DNA from: Lentisphaeria bacterium UBA7640
Lineage (GTDB): Bacteria; Verrucomicrobiota; Lentisphaeria; Victivallales; Victivallaceae
Reading direction: 5' to 3'
Length of the DNA: 17,452 bases
NCBI GenBank assembly: GCA_002483765.1
Contig: DLIO01000059.1
Location: 76,919-94,370, forward strand
Shown here: positions 4,733 through 12,786 of the stretch, piece after piece
How positions within the stretch are numbered: position 1 is the stretch's first letter
Layout: every line of letters begins with the position of its first letter
Program-made: the position numbers and the translations under genes
The notes under the pieces: model-generated
Told to the model about the DNA's origin: nothing
Databases searched by the model: none
The model's input: only the letters and a program-made list of their open reading frames with translations

Positions 4733-7303
4733 TTATTTTTTCTGGGTGGAGAGAACGTTGATGGCGACTATGCCAGGGAAGCTGAAGTAAGATTTAATGA
4801 TGTCGTTAACCTGTTTGCGAGTTAGTCGGCGATATATGTCCGGTAATTCCAGCGCTAGACGAGAACTGTTGCCGTAATATTCCGATAATGTCGCGTGGAA
4901 AATCAAGGTATTCTGGTTTTCGAGTAAGCGCTCGTAAGCAAAAGCGGCGGAACGTACCGCTGCCCGATATTCAGCAGCGGTTAATCCTTTGGTGCGCATA
5001 CGGTGCAATTCACGTTCCAACAATGTCATGGCGGCGGTCATGCCGTTACTGGAGGTTACAGCATACAGAGCCAAAAGTCCCGGATGGATGCCGGATGAAA
5101 CTTCAACACCAGTACTATAAGCCAAACCCGCATCTTCACGGATAGTCTTGAATAACTTCGATGATAAACCATTAAGTGCCGACTCAAGAATATCAAAAGC
5201 GCAACGCTCAATTCCGTAATTATCACAACCTGGCAATGCCAAGAGAGCAACACTTTGTTCACGCGGTAACTCCAGTGTTTTTGAACGTCGGTTTATTTTA
5301 AATTTCGGTGGAGGTGGCATTAATGCACTAATATTGCCAGTACTCCATTTTGCCGCGCTGATGATGCTTTCAAACTTGGCCTTGGCCTGTTTTTTGTTAA
5401 AATCGCCAGCGATTCCGAATACCACAGATTCAGGAATTAAGCACGAATAATAAAATTGATATAAATCTTCAATTTTAATATTGCGTATCCCCTTTTCTGT
5501 TCCAATAGATGGTCTAGAATACGGATGGCGTCCATAAATTGCTATAGCGGCTTGGTCTCTTGCGACTCGCACAGGATTTAAGCTACGACTTTTGAGACTT
5601 TCCAGTATATTGTTTTTTTCACGCTTCAGCTCTTTTTCGTTAAACTTAGGCTCAGTCATCAGCGATTGCAGTAGTTCCATGGCTGCGTCAAAATGGTCGG
5701 CACGGCAATTGATCTGAATCACTAGTGAATTCCGGCCACCGATGATATTCAAATCCAAGGCGTTCTCGTCAATAAACAGAGCTAGTTCTGCTTCATTCCA
5801 ACGTTTATTGCTACTTGACAGCATTGTCGCTAGCAGCATTGTAATTCCAGAATTAGCGGCTTTTTCTAAAATCACTCCGCCGGGGATGGTGACACAAATG
5901 TCGATTAACGGCAACTGTTTTTTCTGATGAATTACCAAGCGTACACCATTCGAGAGCTGTTCGGTCTTTATCGGATATGTAGGGGCCTTCTCTTTGCTAG
6001 CAGAAACCGATTTGCGTTTTTGCTCAGGGTACTGACGCACAATCGCCATACGATTTTCGGGCAATAAAGTTGCAGCGGCGGAACAAACGCTTCCGACATC
6101 GACATTGTTCAATCGATCGTAATAAAGTCCAGCAGCTGAATGATTGCCAAAAGCCATAATGGTATTGCCCAGTGCATTGGCCAAACCAGAGTTATTACGC
6201 AACATTTTGAGATAACTCGTTGATTGCTGTAGTACTTCACGTTCAACTTCTTTGGCCGAGATTTCTCCATTAACCACTAATTTAAGCTCTTCGCGCAACG
6301 CCGCTTCTAACGCCTGCATTTTATCAGGTGTGCAGATTGCAAAAAAGCCCATCATTCCACAAAAATAAGGAGAATAATTGAATGAACCAAGATTGAGTGC
6401 TAATTCGCGTTCGAGCACTAGGCGTTGAATCAAGCGCGAGCTCTGACTTTGGCCTAGTATCCCAGAGAGTACATTGACCGCGGCGACTTGCGGATCAGCG
6501 ATTGATGGTGATTGGAATCCCAGCCCTAAACGTGCCAAGGGATCATTAAAATAAGTGTCGCACTGTCGCAATCCGGATGCTTCCGGTTCGATCGGCAAGC
6601 TGCGTTCCGCAAGATTACCACGAGTCCAATCCTCTAACCGTTTTTCGATCATGGTAGCGGCCGCATCGGCCTTGATTGCTCCACAAACGACAATAAAGGT
6701 TCTTTCAGGTGAATAGCGCCGATTATAATAATCAATCATCATCTCGCGAGTAACGCTGACGATTTTTTCATGATAACCGATAACCGTATGGCGCACTGGA
6801 TGTACCAAAAAAACTTCACGCCAAAGACGTTCCATTAACATCCGCGTTGGATTATCACGCGACATGTCACGTTCACGCAAAATAACTTCTTTTTCGGATA
6901 AGAATTTATCAGCAGGAAATTTTGGAGTCTTGATCATTGAACAGATAATGTCCGCACCCTTTTCTGCCTCGATTGCGGGGACATCGACATGATAAACGGT
7001 TTCACCGTACGAAGTATAAGCATTAATATCACCGCCAAGGGCGTTGATTGTATCGGCCGCATTTTGATTCGGATATCCAGTGCAACCTTGAAATAACATG
7101 TGTTCAAGGAAATGTGATAATCCACAGCCCAAATAATCCTCTTCATGAATGCTGCCACTTTTAACCCAAGCCTGAACTGAAACTGATGCAGAACTGGGAC
7201 GTTCAAGAACGTAAAGAGTCAGACCATTGTCGTAAACAAATTTGCGGACACCATCAAAAATGCCGCGTGCCAATAAGTCAGATGTTGATTTTAGGTTACG
7301 CAA
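4733..7303 (-). CDS. Two-domain M16 (insulinase/pitrilysin) zinc peptidase
   Basis: An 856-residue fusion of two M16 halves. The N-terminal half has the inverted zinc motif HFLEH (H64, E67, H68), and E144 in VILRERD, 76 residues later, is the expected third ligand, so this half should be catalytic. The C-terminal half (from about residue 447) has GITMLLATML where the zinc motif would be and is inactive; it keeps the R/Y substrate motif (R722, Y729 in REDAGLAYSTG). No signal peptide or membrane segment is seen, so it is probably cytoplasmic. Translation must begin at the TTG at 7303: a stop codon lies directly upstream in frame and the next Met is within the zinc motif. The start overlaps the previous gene's stop by 8 bases, implying translational coupling. 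Its natural substrate is unknown. Confidence 0.9.
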   Translation of the reverse strand: MRNLKSTSDLLARGIFDGVRKFVYDNGLTLYVLERPSSASVSVQAWVKSGSIHEEDYLGCGLSHFLEHMLFQGCTGYPNQNAADTINALGGDINAYTSYGETVYHVDVPAIEAEKGADIICSMIKTPKFPADKFLSEKEVILRERDMSRDNPTRMLMERLWREVFLVHPVRHTVIGYHEKIVSVTREMMIDYYNRRYSPERTFIVVCGAIKADAAATMIEKRLEDWTRGNLAERSLPIEPEASGLRQCDTYFNDPLARLGLGFQSPSIADPQVAAVNVLSGILGQSQSSRLIQRLVLERELALNLGSFNYSPYFCGMMGFFAICTPDKMQALEAALREELKLVVNGEISAKEVEREVLQQSTSYLKMLRNNSGLANALGNTIMAFGNHSAAGLYYDRLNNVDVGSVCSAAATLLPENRMAIVRQYPEQKRKSVSASKEKAPTYPIKTEQLSNGVRLVIHQKKQLPLIDICVTIPGGVILEKAANSGITMLLATMLSSSNKRWNEAELALFIDENALDLNIIGGRNSLVIQINCRADHFDAAMELLQSLMTEPKFNEKELKREKNNILESLKSRSLNPVRVARDQAAIAIYGRHPYSRPSIGTEKGIRNIKIEDLYQFYYSCLIPESVVFGIAGDFNKKQAKAKFESIISAAKWSTGNISALMPPPPKFKINRRSKTLELPREQSVALLALPGCDNYGIERCAFDILESALNGLSSKLFKTIREDAGLAYSTGVEVSSGIHPGLLALYAVTSSNGMTAAMTLLERELHRMRTKGLTAAEYRAAVRSAAFAYERLLENQNTLIFHATLSEYYGNSSRLALELPDIYRRLTRKQVNDIIKSYFSFPGIVAINVLSTQKK

Positions 7304-7706
7304 TTACTGGCACCCCGGTTTCAGGCGTATTGCGTGGTTTCACTTCGTGGCGCAATCCACCAAACAGATCATATTTGATATTGAAGTCTTCTGGAGAATC
7401 TTTTTCACTTGCGCTCAACGCTTTGACTTTGATCATATTAAACACGATATTGCCGATATCGGAGGCCGAATTAACTCCCCAGCCCCGCAGCACTGATTCC
7501 GCAAATGGCCCATATTCTTTTTCAGCGAAAACAACAATTTGTTCCAGTAGCTTTTGTGCGCTGATATGTTGTCGGGACTTTCCTTCAGCAGACTTTGTAA
7601 CAGCGAACTCGACTGAACGTCGAACAAAGCCGTATGCGTCAGTGGGATAGCGACTGTCCAGTCTCGTGATTTCCGCTATCTTTCCTTCCATTTCACAATT
7701 TTCCAT
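7296..7706 (-). CDS. Minf_1886-family protein (PVC-restricted, function unknown)
   Basis: A 136-residue soluble protein. I recognise the pattern YPTDAYGFVRRSVEFA, HISAQKLLEQI, FGPFAESVL-like GPFAESVLRGWGV, DIGNIVFNMI and EDFNIKYDLF as the Minf_1886 / Verrucomicrobia-Planctomycetes-restricted family, which has no known function. It has no membrane segment, signal or cysteine cluster. The ATG follows AGGAA with a short spacer, and the start lies 6 bases after the rex stop codon; its own stop overlaps the start of the M16 gene. The coupling on both sides suggests coordinated amounts of the three proteins. The family call rests on memory of the motif pattern, not a search. Confidence 0.8.
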   Translation of the reverse strand: MENCEMEGKIAEITRLDSRYPTDAYGFVRRSVEFAVTKSAEGKSRQHISAQKLLEQIVVFAEKEYGPFAESVLRGWGVNSASDIGNIVFNMIKVKALSASEKDSPEDFNIKYDLFGGLRHEVKPRNTPETGVPVIA

Positions 7707-7712
7707 AAATTC

Positions 7713-8372
7713 CTATTTCTTTTGTTGATACATTTTTCGTAAACGAACAGAAAACACCGCTAAACCACTACTTAAATTTTCATTATGGCAAACCACATGC
7801 GGCGGTGTCTTCAATTTAACCATGGAAAAGTTCCAAATTCCCCAAATACCAGCCTCAACCAAAGTATCGGCAATCACTTGTGCTTCCTGCCATGGAACGG
7901 TCATAATCGCCACTCTAACGCCCATCCGTTCAATTAATTCCGGTAATTTTTCCATCGGGAAAATATTTTTACCATGAAATTTTTGACCTGTTTTCGCTGG
8001 ATCAGCGTCAAAGCCGGCAATAATTTTCAAACCATTTTCTTCAAATGATTTATGTCCCATCAATGCCTGACCAAGTGAGCCAGCACCGATTAAAAAAGCC
8101 TCGTCAGTTTTATTCCAGCCTAGATATGATTCAATCGCTGCTATTAATTCTTTTAATTTATAACCAATTCTGGGTTTTCCCGCTAAGCCTAACAACACTA
8201 AATCCTTACGCACTAATATAGGTTTGAAATCTAGTTCGTTGATCAATGCTGTAGTGGACACATATTCATTGCCCTCTAGTTCAAATCGCTTCAAAATGTG
8301 CAAGTAAGTCGGCAAACGTTTAATCGTCGGCAGACGTAATACTTTCATATGAGATTCAGAATTGTTAGCCAT
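7713..8372 (-). CDS. rex: Redox-sensing transcriptional repressor Rex
   Basis: Rex is a dimeric repressor that binds DNA when NADH is low relative to NAD+ and represses fermentative and respiratory genes. Counting from the ATG at 8372, an N-terminal winged helix (about 4-75, with the recognition-helix segment VRKDL) is followed by a Rossmann domain with GAGSLGQAL (G96, G98, G101) and FDADP (D122, adenosine-ribose ligand position). NFSMVKLKTP and the C-terminal swapped helix SSGLAVFSVRLRKMY are also typical. In-frame starts exist at 8384, 8372 and 8348. The ATG at 8372 has AGGATGG about 8 bases upstream and is preferred; the ATG at 8384 would have almost no spacer. It lies 68 bases after the acyltransferase gene. 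No Rex operator (TTGTGA-n6-TCACAA type) was seen in the window. Confidence 0.93.
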   Translation of the reverse strand: MANNSESHMKVLRLPTIKRLPTYLHILKRFELEGNEYVSTTALINELDFKPILVRKDLVLLGLAGKPRIGYKLKELIAAIESYLGWNKTDEAFLIGAGSLGQALMGHKSFEENGLKIIAGFDADPAKTGQKFHGKNIFPMEKLPELIERMGVRVAIMTVPWQEAQVIADTLVEAGIWGIWNFSMVKLKTPPHVVCHNENLSSGLAVFSVRLRKMYQQKK

Positions 8373-8440
8373 AGTCAAAACCATCCTATTAATCCATTAA
8401 AACAACAATAAATAATATCTTTAAAACTCTCTTGTACCAA

Positions 8441-9334
8441 TTAACCCAGATCTGGCGTAATATCCTTGCGTACAATTTCTCCAGGTACGGTAGAAATTCC
8501 TGGCCAAATTTTTCTACCAGGATAAATCGTCGTATGGATTCCTGTATGAACACCTTCACCGACTATCGCGCCAAACTTACGACGTCCAGAATCGATCAGT
8601 TGGCCATTAGCAAACGAACGCTGATTTTTGCCGTCATGCCGTAAATTAGCGGTGATAGTACCAGCACCTATATTAGTTTTTTCAGCAATAATTGAATCAC
8701 CAATGTAACTTAAATGCCCAGCACTTACGTGATCCATCAGCATACTATTTTTAACTTCGACAGCTTGACCGACCCGGCAATTATCGCCGATGTAAGTACT
8801 GCCGCGCAAATAACAATTCGGGCCGATTTTGCAATTTTCACCGATAATTACCTTGCCTTCAATATATACGCCAGGCAAAATAACTGAACCGCTCCCAAGC
8901 CATAAAACGCCATCACAGGTTACGTTCTCGCGCATTGTTCCATCAATACGATTTTTTTCAATATGGCCGACTACCTGTTCGCACATCGCCAGAATGTCCC
9001 AAGGATAGCGCAAATGGATTGAAGCACTGTCCAACCCAATCTCTTCCCATTTTTTGGATTCAGATACAGTCAGACGTAGCATCTCAACTCCTTCAGCATT
9101 GCGCACCAGTAGGTTTTCGGAAAACCGTCTAACTCTCAATGCAAGTTCGGAAGATGGCCATAAATCTGCGCGAATATCCAATTGTCCACTGGTATTCGCA
9201 CTGCTGTCACCAAAAAACCAGCGCAAGTGGTTTCCGACAGTCACTCCGGCTACTGGAATATCAACCAGTTTGCGACCGCAGGTCAGCGGTTGCATCGTAT
9301 CTGGGGCGCCGACATCAATCACATTAACATTCAT
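8441..9334 (-). CDS. Left-handed beta-helix acyltransferase, GlmU-like without the uridyltransferase core
   Basis: A 297-residue protein. Residues about 138-290 form hexapeptide repeats (e.g. VIIGENCKIGPNC, YIGDNCRVG) and end in an acetyltransferase-type site: AGHLSYIGDS (H207) and NIGAGTITANLRHDG (221-235), close to the GlmU acetyltransferase signature. Residues 14-40 (MQPLTCGRKLVDIPVAG) resemble the start of the alternative Bacteroidetes-type GlmU, and YPWDI (110-114) is its hallmark before the helix. The region between is only about 70 residues, and there is no GGxGTR nucleotide-binding loop, so the pyrophosphorylase domain seems shortened or lost. It begins 31 bases after glmM, with a strong AGAGGTGAT ribosome site, which supports acetylation of glucosamine-1-phosphate for UDP-GlcNAc. 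A different sugar-nucleotide acyl transfer is possible. Confidence 0.78.
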   Translation of the reverse strand: MNVNVIDVGAPDTMQPLTCGRKLVDIPVAGVTVGNHLRWFFGDSSANTSGQLDIRADLWPSSELALRVRRFSENLLVRNAEGVEMLRLTVSESKKWEEIGLDSASIHLRYPWDILAMCEQVVGHIEKNRIDGTMRENVTCDGVLWLGSGSVILPGVYIEGKVIIGENCKIGPNCYLRGSTYIGDNCRVGQAVEVKNSMLMDHVSAGHLSYIGDSIIAEKTNIGAGTITANLRHDGKNQRSFANGQLIDSGRRKFGAIVGEGVHTGIHTTIYPGRKIWPGISTVPGEIVRKDITPDLG

Positions 9335-9365
9335 AAATCACCTCTGCGCTATTATTTTTATTACG

Positions 9366-10715
9366 TTATTGCAGCTCTCGTTCGATTACTTCCAAAAACT
9401 TGTTCAACCAGAAATCAACCTGTTCCTGCTGACGCGCTTCCACCAGTACCCTGATTTTTGATTCAGTACCTGAATAACGAACAATGGCGCGTCCATTTCC
9501 AGCCAAAGCTTGTTCTGATTCAATAATCATATCCCGTAAAGCCGATATTTCAACAATTGGCCTTTTATCTTTGACTGGAATACTTTTGATGACTTGTGGA
9601 AACTCTGTCATAAAATTAATTAATTCATGTAATTTTTTACCATTGGCGACCATGATTTTCAGAACATGAAGCGCGGTTATAATGCCGTCGCCAGTCGTTG
9701 CGTAGTCCATGAAAACCACATGACCGGATTGTTCGCCACCAAGATTGAAGCCACCTTGGCGCATCCGCTCAATGACGTAACGATCTCCAACTTGAGTCTC
9801 TTCGACGTTAATTCCAGCCTTTTTCATCGCGGCACAAAAACCGAGATTACTCATATTAGTGACCACGACTGAATTTTCAGCCAAACGCCCAGTATTCTTT
9901 AAATCCAACGCACATAAACCAATAATGCGATCACCATTGACCTCATTACCTGCGGTATCACAAAAAATCACACGATCGGCATCGCCGTCTAGAGAGATGC
10001 CGACATCGGCTTTATGCTTTCGCACCAACTCTGCGGCATGCTCATAATGCATTGCGCCACAGCCATCATTAATATTCAAACCATTTGGCCGATTTGCAGT
10101 AACAATCACCTCTGCCCCGAGTTCGCTAAAAATCAAAGGAGCAATCGAATACGCCGCGCCATTCGCGCAATCCAAAACAATTTTCAAACCTTTTAGACTC
10201 TGATTTTTTATCGAACTTTTGGCGAATTCAATATAACGGCCGCGCGCGTCGTCAATCCGAGCTGCGCGTCCAATTGCTTCCGCGGGAATATTCATTGGGC
10301 AAGTTTCGCCGTCAAAAATCAGCTTTTCAATCTGGTTTTCTATCGAGTCCGGTAATTTAAAACCATCACCCCCGAAAATCTTAATCCCGTTGTCATGAGC
10401 AGGATTATGCGACGCAGTAATCATAAAACCGCAAGCGGCACCCATTGATTTAGTCAGATGTGCTACTGCCGGAGTCGGCATTGGGCCAACCTCCAAAACA
10501 TCCATACCCATGCTCAAAAGCCCGCTTACTAGCGCCTTCTCAAGCATATATCCAGACAACCGCGTATCTTTTCCAACCACTGCTTTCAAGCCATGATTGA
10601 CTCCAGCTCCGAATGTCATGGCTGTGGCTCTTCCAATTTTCAGTGCCATATCTGGAGTTATCGGATATACGTTCGCGCGTCCTCTGATTCCATCTGTGCC
10701 AAATAATTTGCCCAT
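9366..10715 (-). CDS. glmM: Phosphoglucosamine mutase
   Basis: GlmM converts glucosamine-6-phosphate to glucosamine-1-phosphate, the precursor of UDP-GlcNAc for peptidoglycan and lipid A. The 449-residue protein has the family's normal length. Features in order: FGTDGIRG at the N-terminus, the phosphoserine loop TASHNP (S102), the magnesium loop DGDADR (D243, D245, D247), the sugar loop GEQSGH (327-332) and the phosphate loop RYSGTE (413-418). All key residues are present. AGGAGAA precedes the ATG by about 10 bases. A probable own promoter lies at 10750-10778, so it need not depend on the kinase transcript, and the next gene likely supplies the acetylation step. Confidence 0.96.
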   Translation of the reverse strand: MGKLFGTDGIRGRANVYPITPDMALKIGRATAMTFGAGVNHGLKAVVGKDTRLSGYMLEKALVSGLLSMGMDVLEVGPMPTPAVAHLTKSMGAACGFMITASHNPAHDNGIKIFGGDGFKLPDSIENQIEKLIFDGETCPMNIPAEAIGRAARIDDARGRYIEFAKSSIKNQSLKGLKIVLDCANGAAYSIAPLIFSELGAEVIVTANRPNGLNINDGCGAMHYEHAAELVRKHKADVGISLDGDADRVIFCDTAGNEVNGDRIIGLCALDLKNTGRLAENSVVVTNMSNLGFCAAMKKAGINVEETQVGDRYVIERMRQGGFNLGGEQSGHVVFMDYATTGDGIITALHVLKIMVANGKKLHELINFMTEFPQVIKSIPVKDKRPIVEISALRDMIIESEQALAGNGRAIVRYSGTESKIRVLVEARQQEQVDFWLNKFLEVIERELQ

Positions 10716-10749
10716 GGGATAAGGCTTCTCCTGTTTTTATAATAATATA

Positions 10750-10778
10750 AATGTACTCATCTTAGGTAATAAAATCAA
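10750..10778 (-). promoter_or_regulatory. Probable sigma-70 promoter of glmM
   Basis: On the minus strand TTGATT (10778-10773) and TACATT (10755-10750) are 17 bases apart, about 35 bases before the glmM start codon. It lies downstream of palindrome copy 3, which would separate it from the kinase transcript. Confidence 0.5.
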
Positions 10779-10794
10779 ATAATTAGTGCTATTA

Positions 10795-10827
10795 AAATTA
10801 GCGCGCGCATAATGCGCGCGCTAATTT
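10795..10827. repeat. CG-alternating palindrome, copy 3
   Basis: A perfect 33-base inverted repeat: arms AAATTA then GCGCGCGCAT, and the exact complement, around a single A at 10811. Its right edge overlaps the last base of the sensor-kinase stop codon (TGA, 10829-10827). The left flank pairs perfectly where copies 1 and 4 have an A/G mismatch, because the right flank is CTAATTT instead of CGAATT. Confidence 0.93.
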
Positions 10828-12584
10828 CAAGTTTGCTTAAGGCGAATCGTAAAGGTGCTACCATGAGCGGGGATGCTAGACACGGCAACCTTGCCACCAT
10901 GATGCTGGATAATATGTTTAACAATTGCTAATCCCAGTCCTGTGCCACCCAGTTTGCGGCTGCGCGCCTTGTCCACTCTGTAGAAGCGTTCAAAGAGTCG
11001 CGGTAGATGTTCTTTGGTAATTCCGCAACCGTTGTCACTAACCTCAAGCAACAGCATATTGTCGTCTATCTTTAGCGCAATGGTCACCTCAGTTCCACCA
11101 GAGTATCTGATTGCATTTTCAATCAAATTATAAGTAGCTTGCTCTAAGAGTTGAGAATCGCCATGATAAAGTAACTCATCAGGTAGATCAACGGTCAATT
11201 TGATTTTCTGCTCTTCTGCTGCGGGTCTTGCCAGTTCAACTGCACTTTTAACGACTTGCACTAGATTGATTTCGGTAAATCCTGGATCTTCAGATGTTCC
11301 TCGATATTCCAAGGTTGAGATATTTAAAATATCTTTCACCAGATTATTAAGATGCTCTGACTGGCGAAGAATCATTGACATGAATGGCTTGGCCTGTTCC
11401 TGTTCGTCATCTACATTGTGCTGCAAAGCCTCAACCACACCAGTGATTGCCATTAAAGGGGTTCTTATTTCGTGCGAAACATCAGCAATAAAATCGCTGC
11501 GAAAATTCTCTAATTTATGCATTCTCGTAATATCTGACAACACTAGCACTGTGCCCAGTGTGCCGGAGACTGATTCCATAATCGTGCCACGAACTCTCAA
11601 ATATTTCACCGGTTTGGTTTCTAGCGAGAGATCGACCGTAGAAATCGGATCTCGGTTTTGCACTTGTTCGATAAATTTTTGAAGTTTTTGGCAATGCACG
11701 ATGCCATGAAGAGACAACCCCACCGCCAATGTGGGCAACTCCAATATGCGCGCGGCCATCGGGTTTAAATCGATAATAACTCCATTATTATCCAATGCAA
11801 TTACTCCCTCGCCCATTGATGCGAAAATAACATCACGTTTGCTTTTTTCGAGACGCAGTGATTTTATTTGACGCTTTAAATTAAGGAGCATACGCTCTAA
11901 AGTTGTTGACATTTCTCTGATTAGCCGGCTTCCCCTTGTGATTTCCAAAGAATAGGATAAATCTCCTGACGCAATTTTTGCTGCACGTTTTTTTAAACGT
12001 GCGATCGGTGTAGCGATTCGCCGACGCGCAATCTGATATAACGCGATCACTAAAAATACCGCGAAGATTCCACCCATAATTAGGTCACGCCGGGCATAAA
12101 ACACCATATCATTGAGTCGCTGAGTAGTTATTCCAGTGCGCAACACCCATGATTTCCCATCAAATCCGTCTACGCGAACAGCAGCATAAATTTGATTTTG
12201 TCCAGTGGTTTCGCTGAAGCGCACTATTTCCCCAGATTCATCGCGTAATGCGCTCGCTACTTCTGGACGATCAAGGTAGTTCTTAGTGCTCTCAACGGAT
12301 TCTTCGCTATCAAAAATCATCTTTCCGGTATGATCAATCAGGGAAAGACGCACATCTGCAGCTTTGGCTACACGCCGAAACTCATCTAGAACAGGTTTTA
12401 TGTCTTTGCCGATATAAGGCTTGACGATATGCTTGATCAATTCGGTGCGTTCACGCATGTTTTTATGGATCTGTGCCAAAAACACATTAGCAAAAGAATT
12501 GGTTTGATACCAAATTATGCCACTTAAAAAAAGCAGAACCAATACTACTAACCCAGGAGAAACTCGATATGAACGTTTTCGCAT
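10827..12584 (-). CDS. PhoR-like membrane sensor histidine kinase
   Basis: A 585-residue two-component sensor. Order: TM1 (about 9-25), an extracytoplasmic domain of about 140 residues, TM2 (about 168-186), HAMP (about 187-240), a PAS domain (about 250-355, with GEGVIALDNNGVI and ITRMHKLE), a HisKA domain with the phospho-acceptor in DVSHEIRTPL (H371), then an HATPase domain with the N box NLIENAIRYS, DNGCGI, LFERFYRVD and GGTGLGLAIV. This is the PhoR/WalK layout. The GTG at 12590 abuts AAGGGG, while the ATG at 12584 has a 5-base spacer and is preferred. No response regulator is in the window: the upstream neighbour is a divergent acyl-CoA synthetase. The signal sensed is unknown; glmM next door hints at the envelope. 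Confidence 0.92.
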   Translation of the reverse strand: MRKRSYRVSPGLVVLVLLFLSGIIWYQTNSFANVFLAQIHKNMRERTELIKHIVKPYIGKDIKPVLDEFRRVAKAADVRLSLIDHTGKMIFDSEESVESTKNYLDRPEVASALRDESGEIVRFSETTGQNQIYAAVRVDGFDGKSWVLRTGITTQRLNDMVFYARRDLIMGGIFAVFLVIALYQIARRRIATPIARLKKRAAKIASGDLSYSLEITRGSRLIREMSTTLERMLLNLKRQIKSLRLEKSKRDVIFASMGEGVIALDNNGVIIDLNPMAARILELPTLAVGLSLHGIVHCQKLQKFIEQVQNRDPISTVDLSLETKPVKYLRVRGTIMESVSGTLGTVLVLSDITRMHKLENFRSDFIADVSHEIRTPLMAITGVVEALQHNVDDEQEQAKPFMSMILRQSEHLNNLVKDILNISTLEYRGTSEDPGFTEINLVQVVKSAVELARPAAEEQKIKLTVDLPDELLYHGDSQLLEQATYNLIENAIRYSGGTEVTIALKIDDNMLLLEVSDNGCGITKEHLPRLFERFYRVDKARSRKLGGTGLGLAIVKHIIQHHGGKVAVSSIPAHGSTFTIRLKQT

Positions 12585-12702
12585 AATCACCCCTTATTCA
12601 AAATGATAACTTAAAAATACATTCAAGCAGGAAAAATACAATGCAAAGAGACTCTCAAAAAATATCATATTACAAATATCCGCTTTCGTTCAGATATGAA
12701 TA

Positions 12703-12744
12703 TTGATTTTGCGTTAATAATAATTATATTAATTTTTTTATAAT
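12703..12744 (+). promoter_or_regulatory. Probable promoter region of the acyl-CoA synthetase gene
   Basis: TTGATT (12703-12708) and TATATT (12725-12730) are 16 bases apart; a consensus TATAAT also occurs at 12739-12744 but lacks a good -35. The region from 12640 to 12760 is very AT-rich. It lies in the 200-base divergent gap between the sensor kinase and the synthetase and probably also holds the kinase promoter, which I could not define. Confidence 0.4.
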
Positions 12745-12786
12745 TGCATTAAAACTTTAGATTTTAAAGTTTGAGGAAACAGATAA

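Noticed and set aside
4562..4825. Plus-strand open frame of 87 codons
   Set aside because: It starts at TTG inside a palindrome, runs through repeat modules and into the 3' end of the M16 gene on the opposite strand, with no ribosome site or family resemblance.
7186..7650. Plus-strand open frame of 154 codons
   Set aside because: It lies antisense to the M16 start and the Minf_1886-family gene, whose protein patterns are clear; low-complexity translation, no ribosome site.
9054..9461. Plus-strand open frames opposite the acyltransferase and glmM
   Set aside because: The minus-strand genes carry full family motifs; the plus-strand translations have none.
12591..12786. Rex operator in the divergent promoter region
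   Set aside because: I searched by eye for TTGTGA and TCACAA half-sites in the gaps of the window and found no pair with the right spacing.
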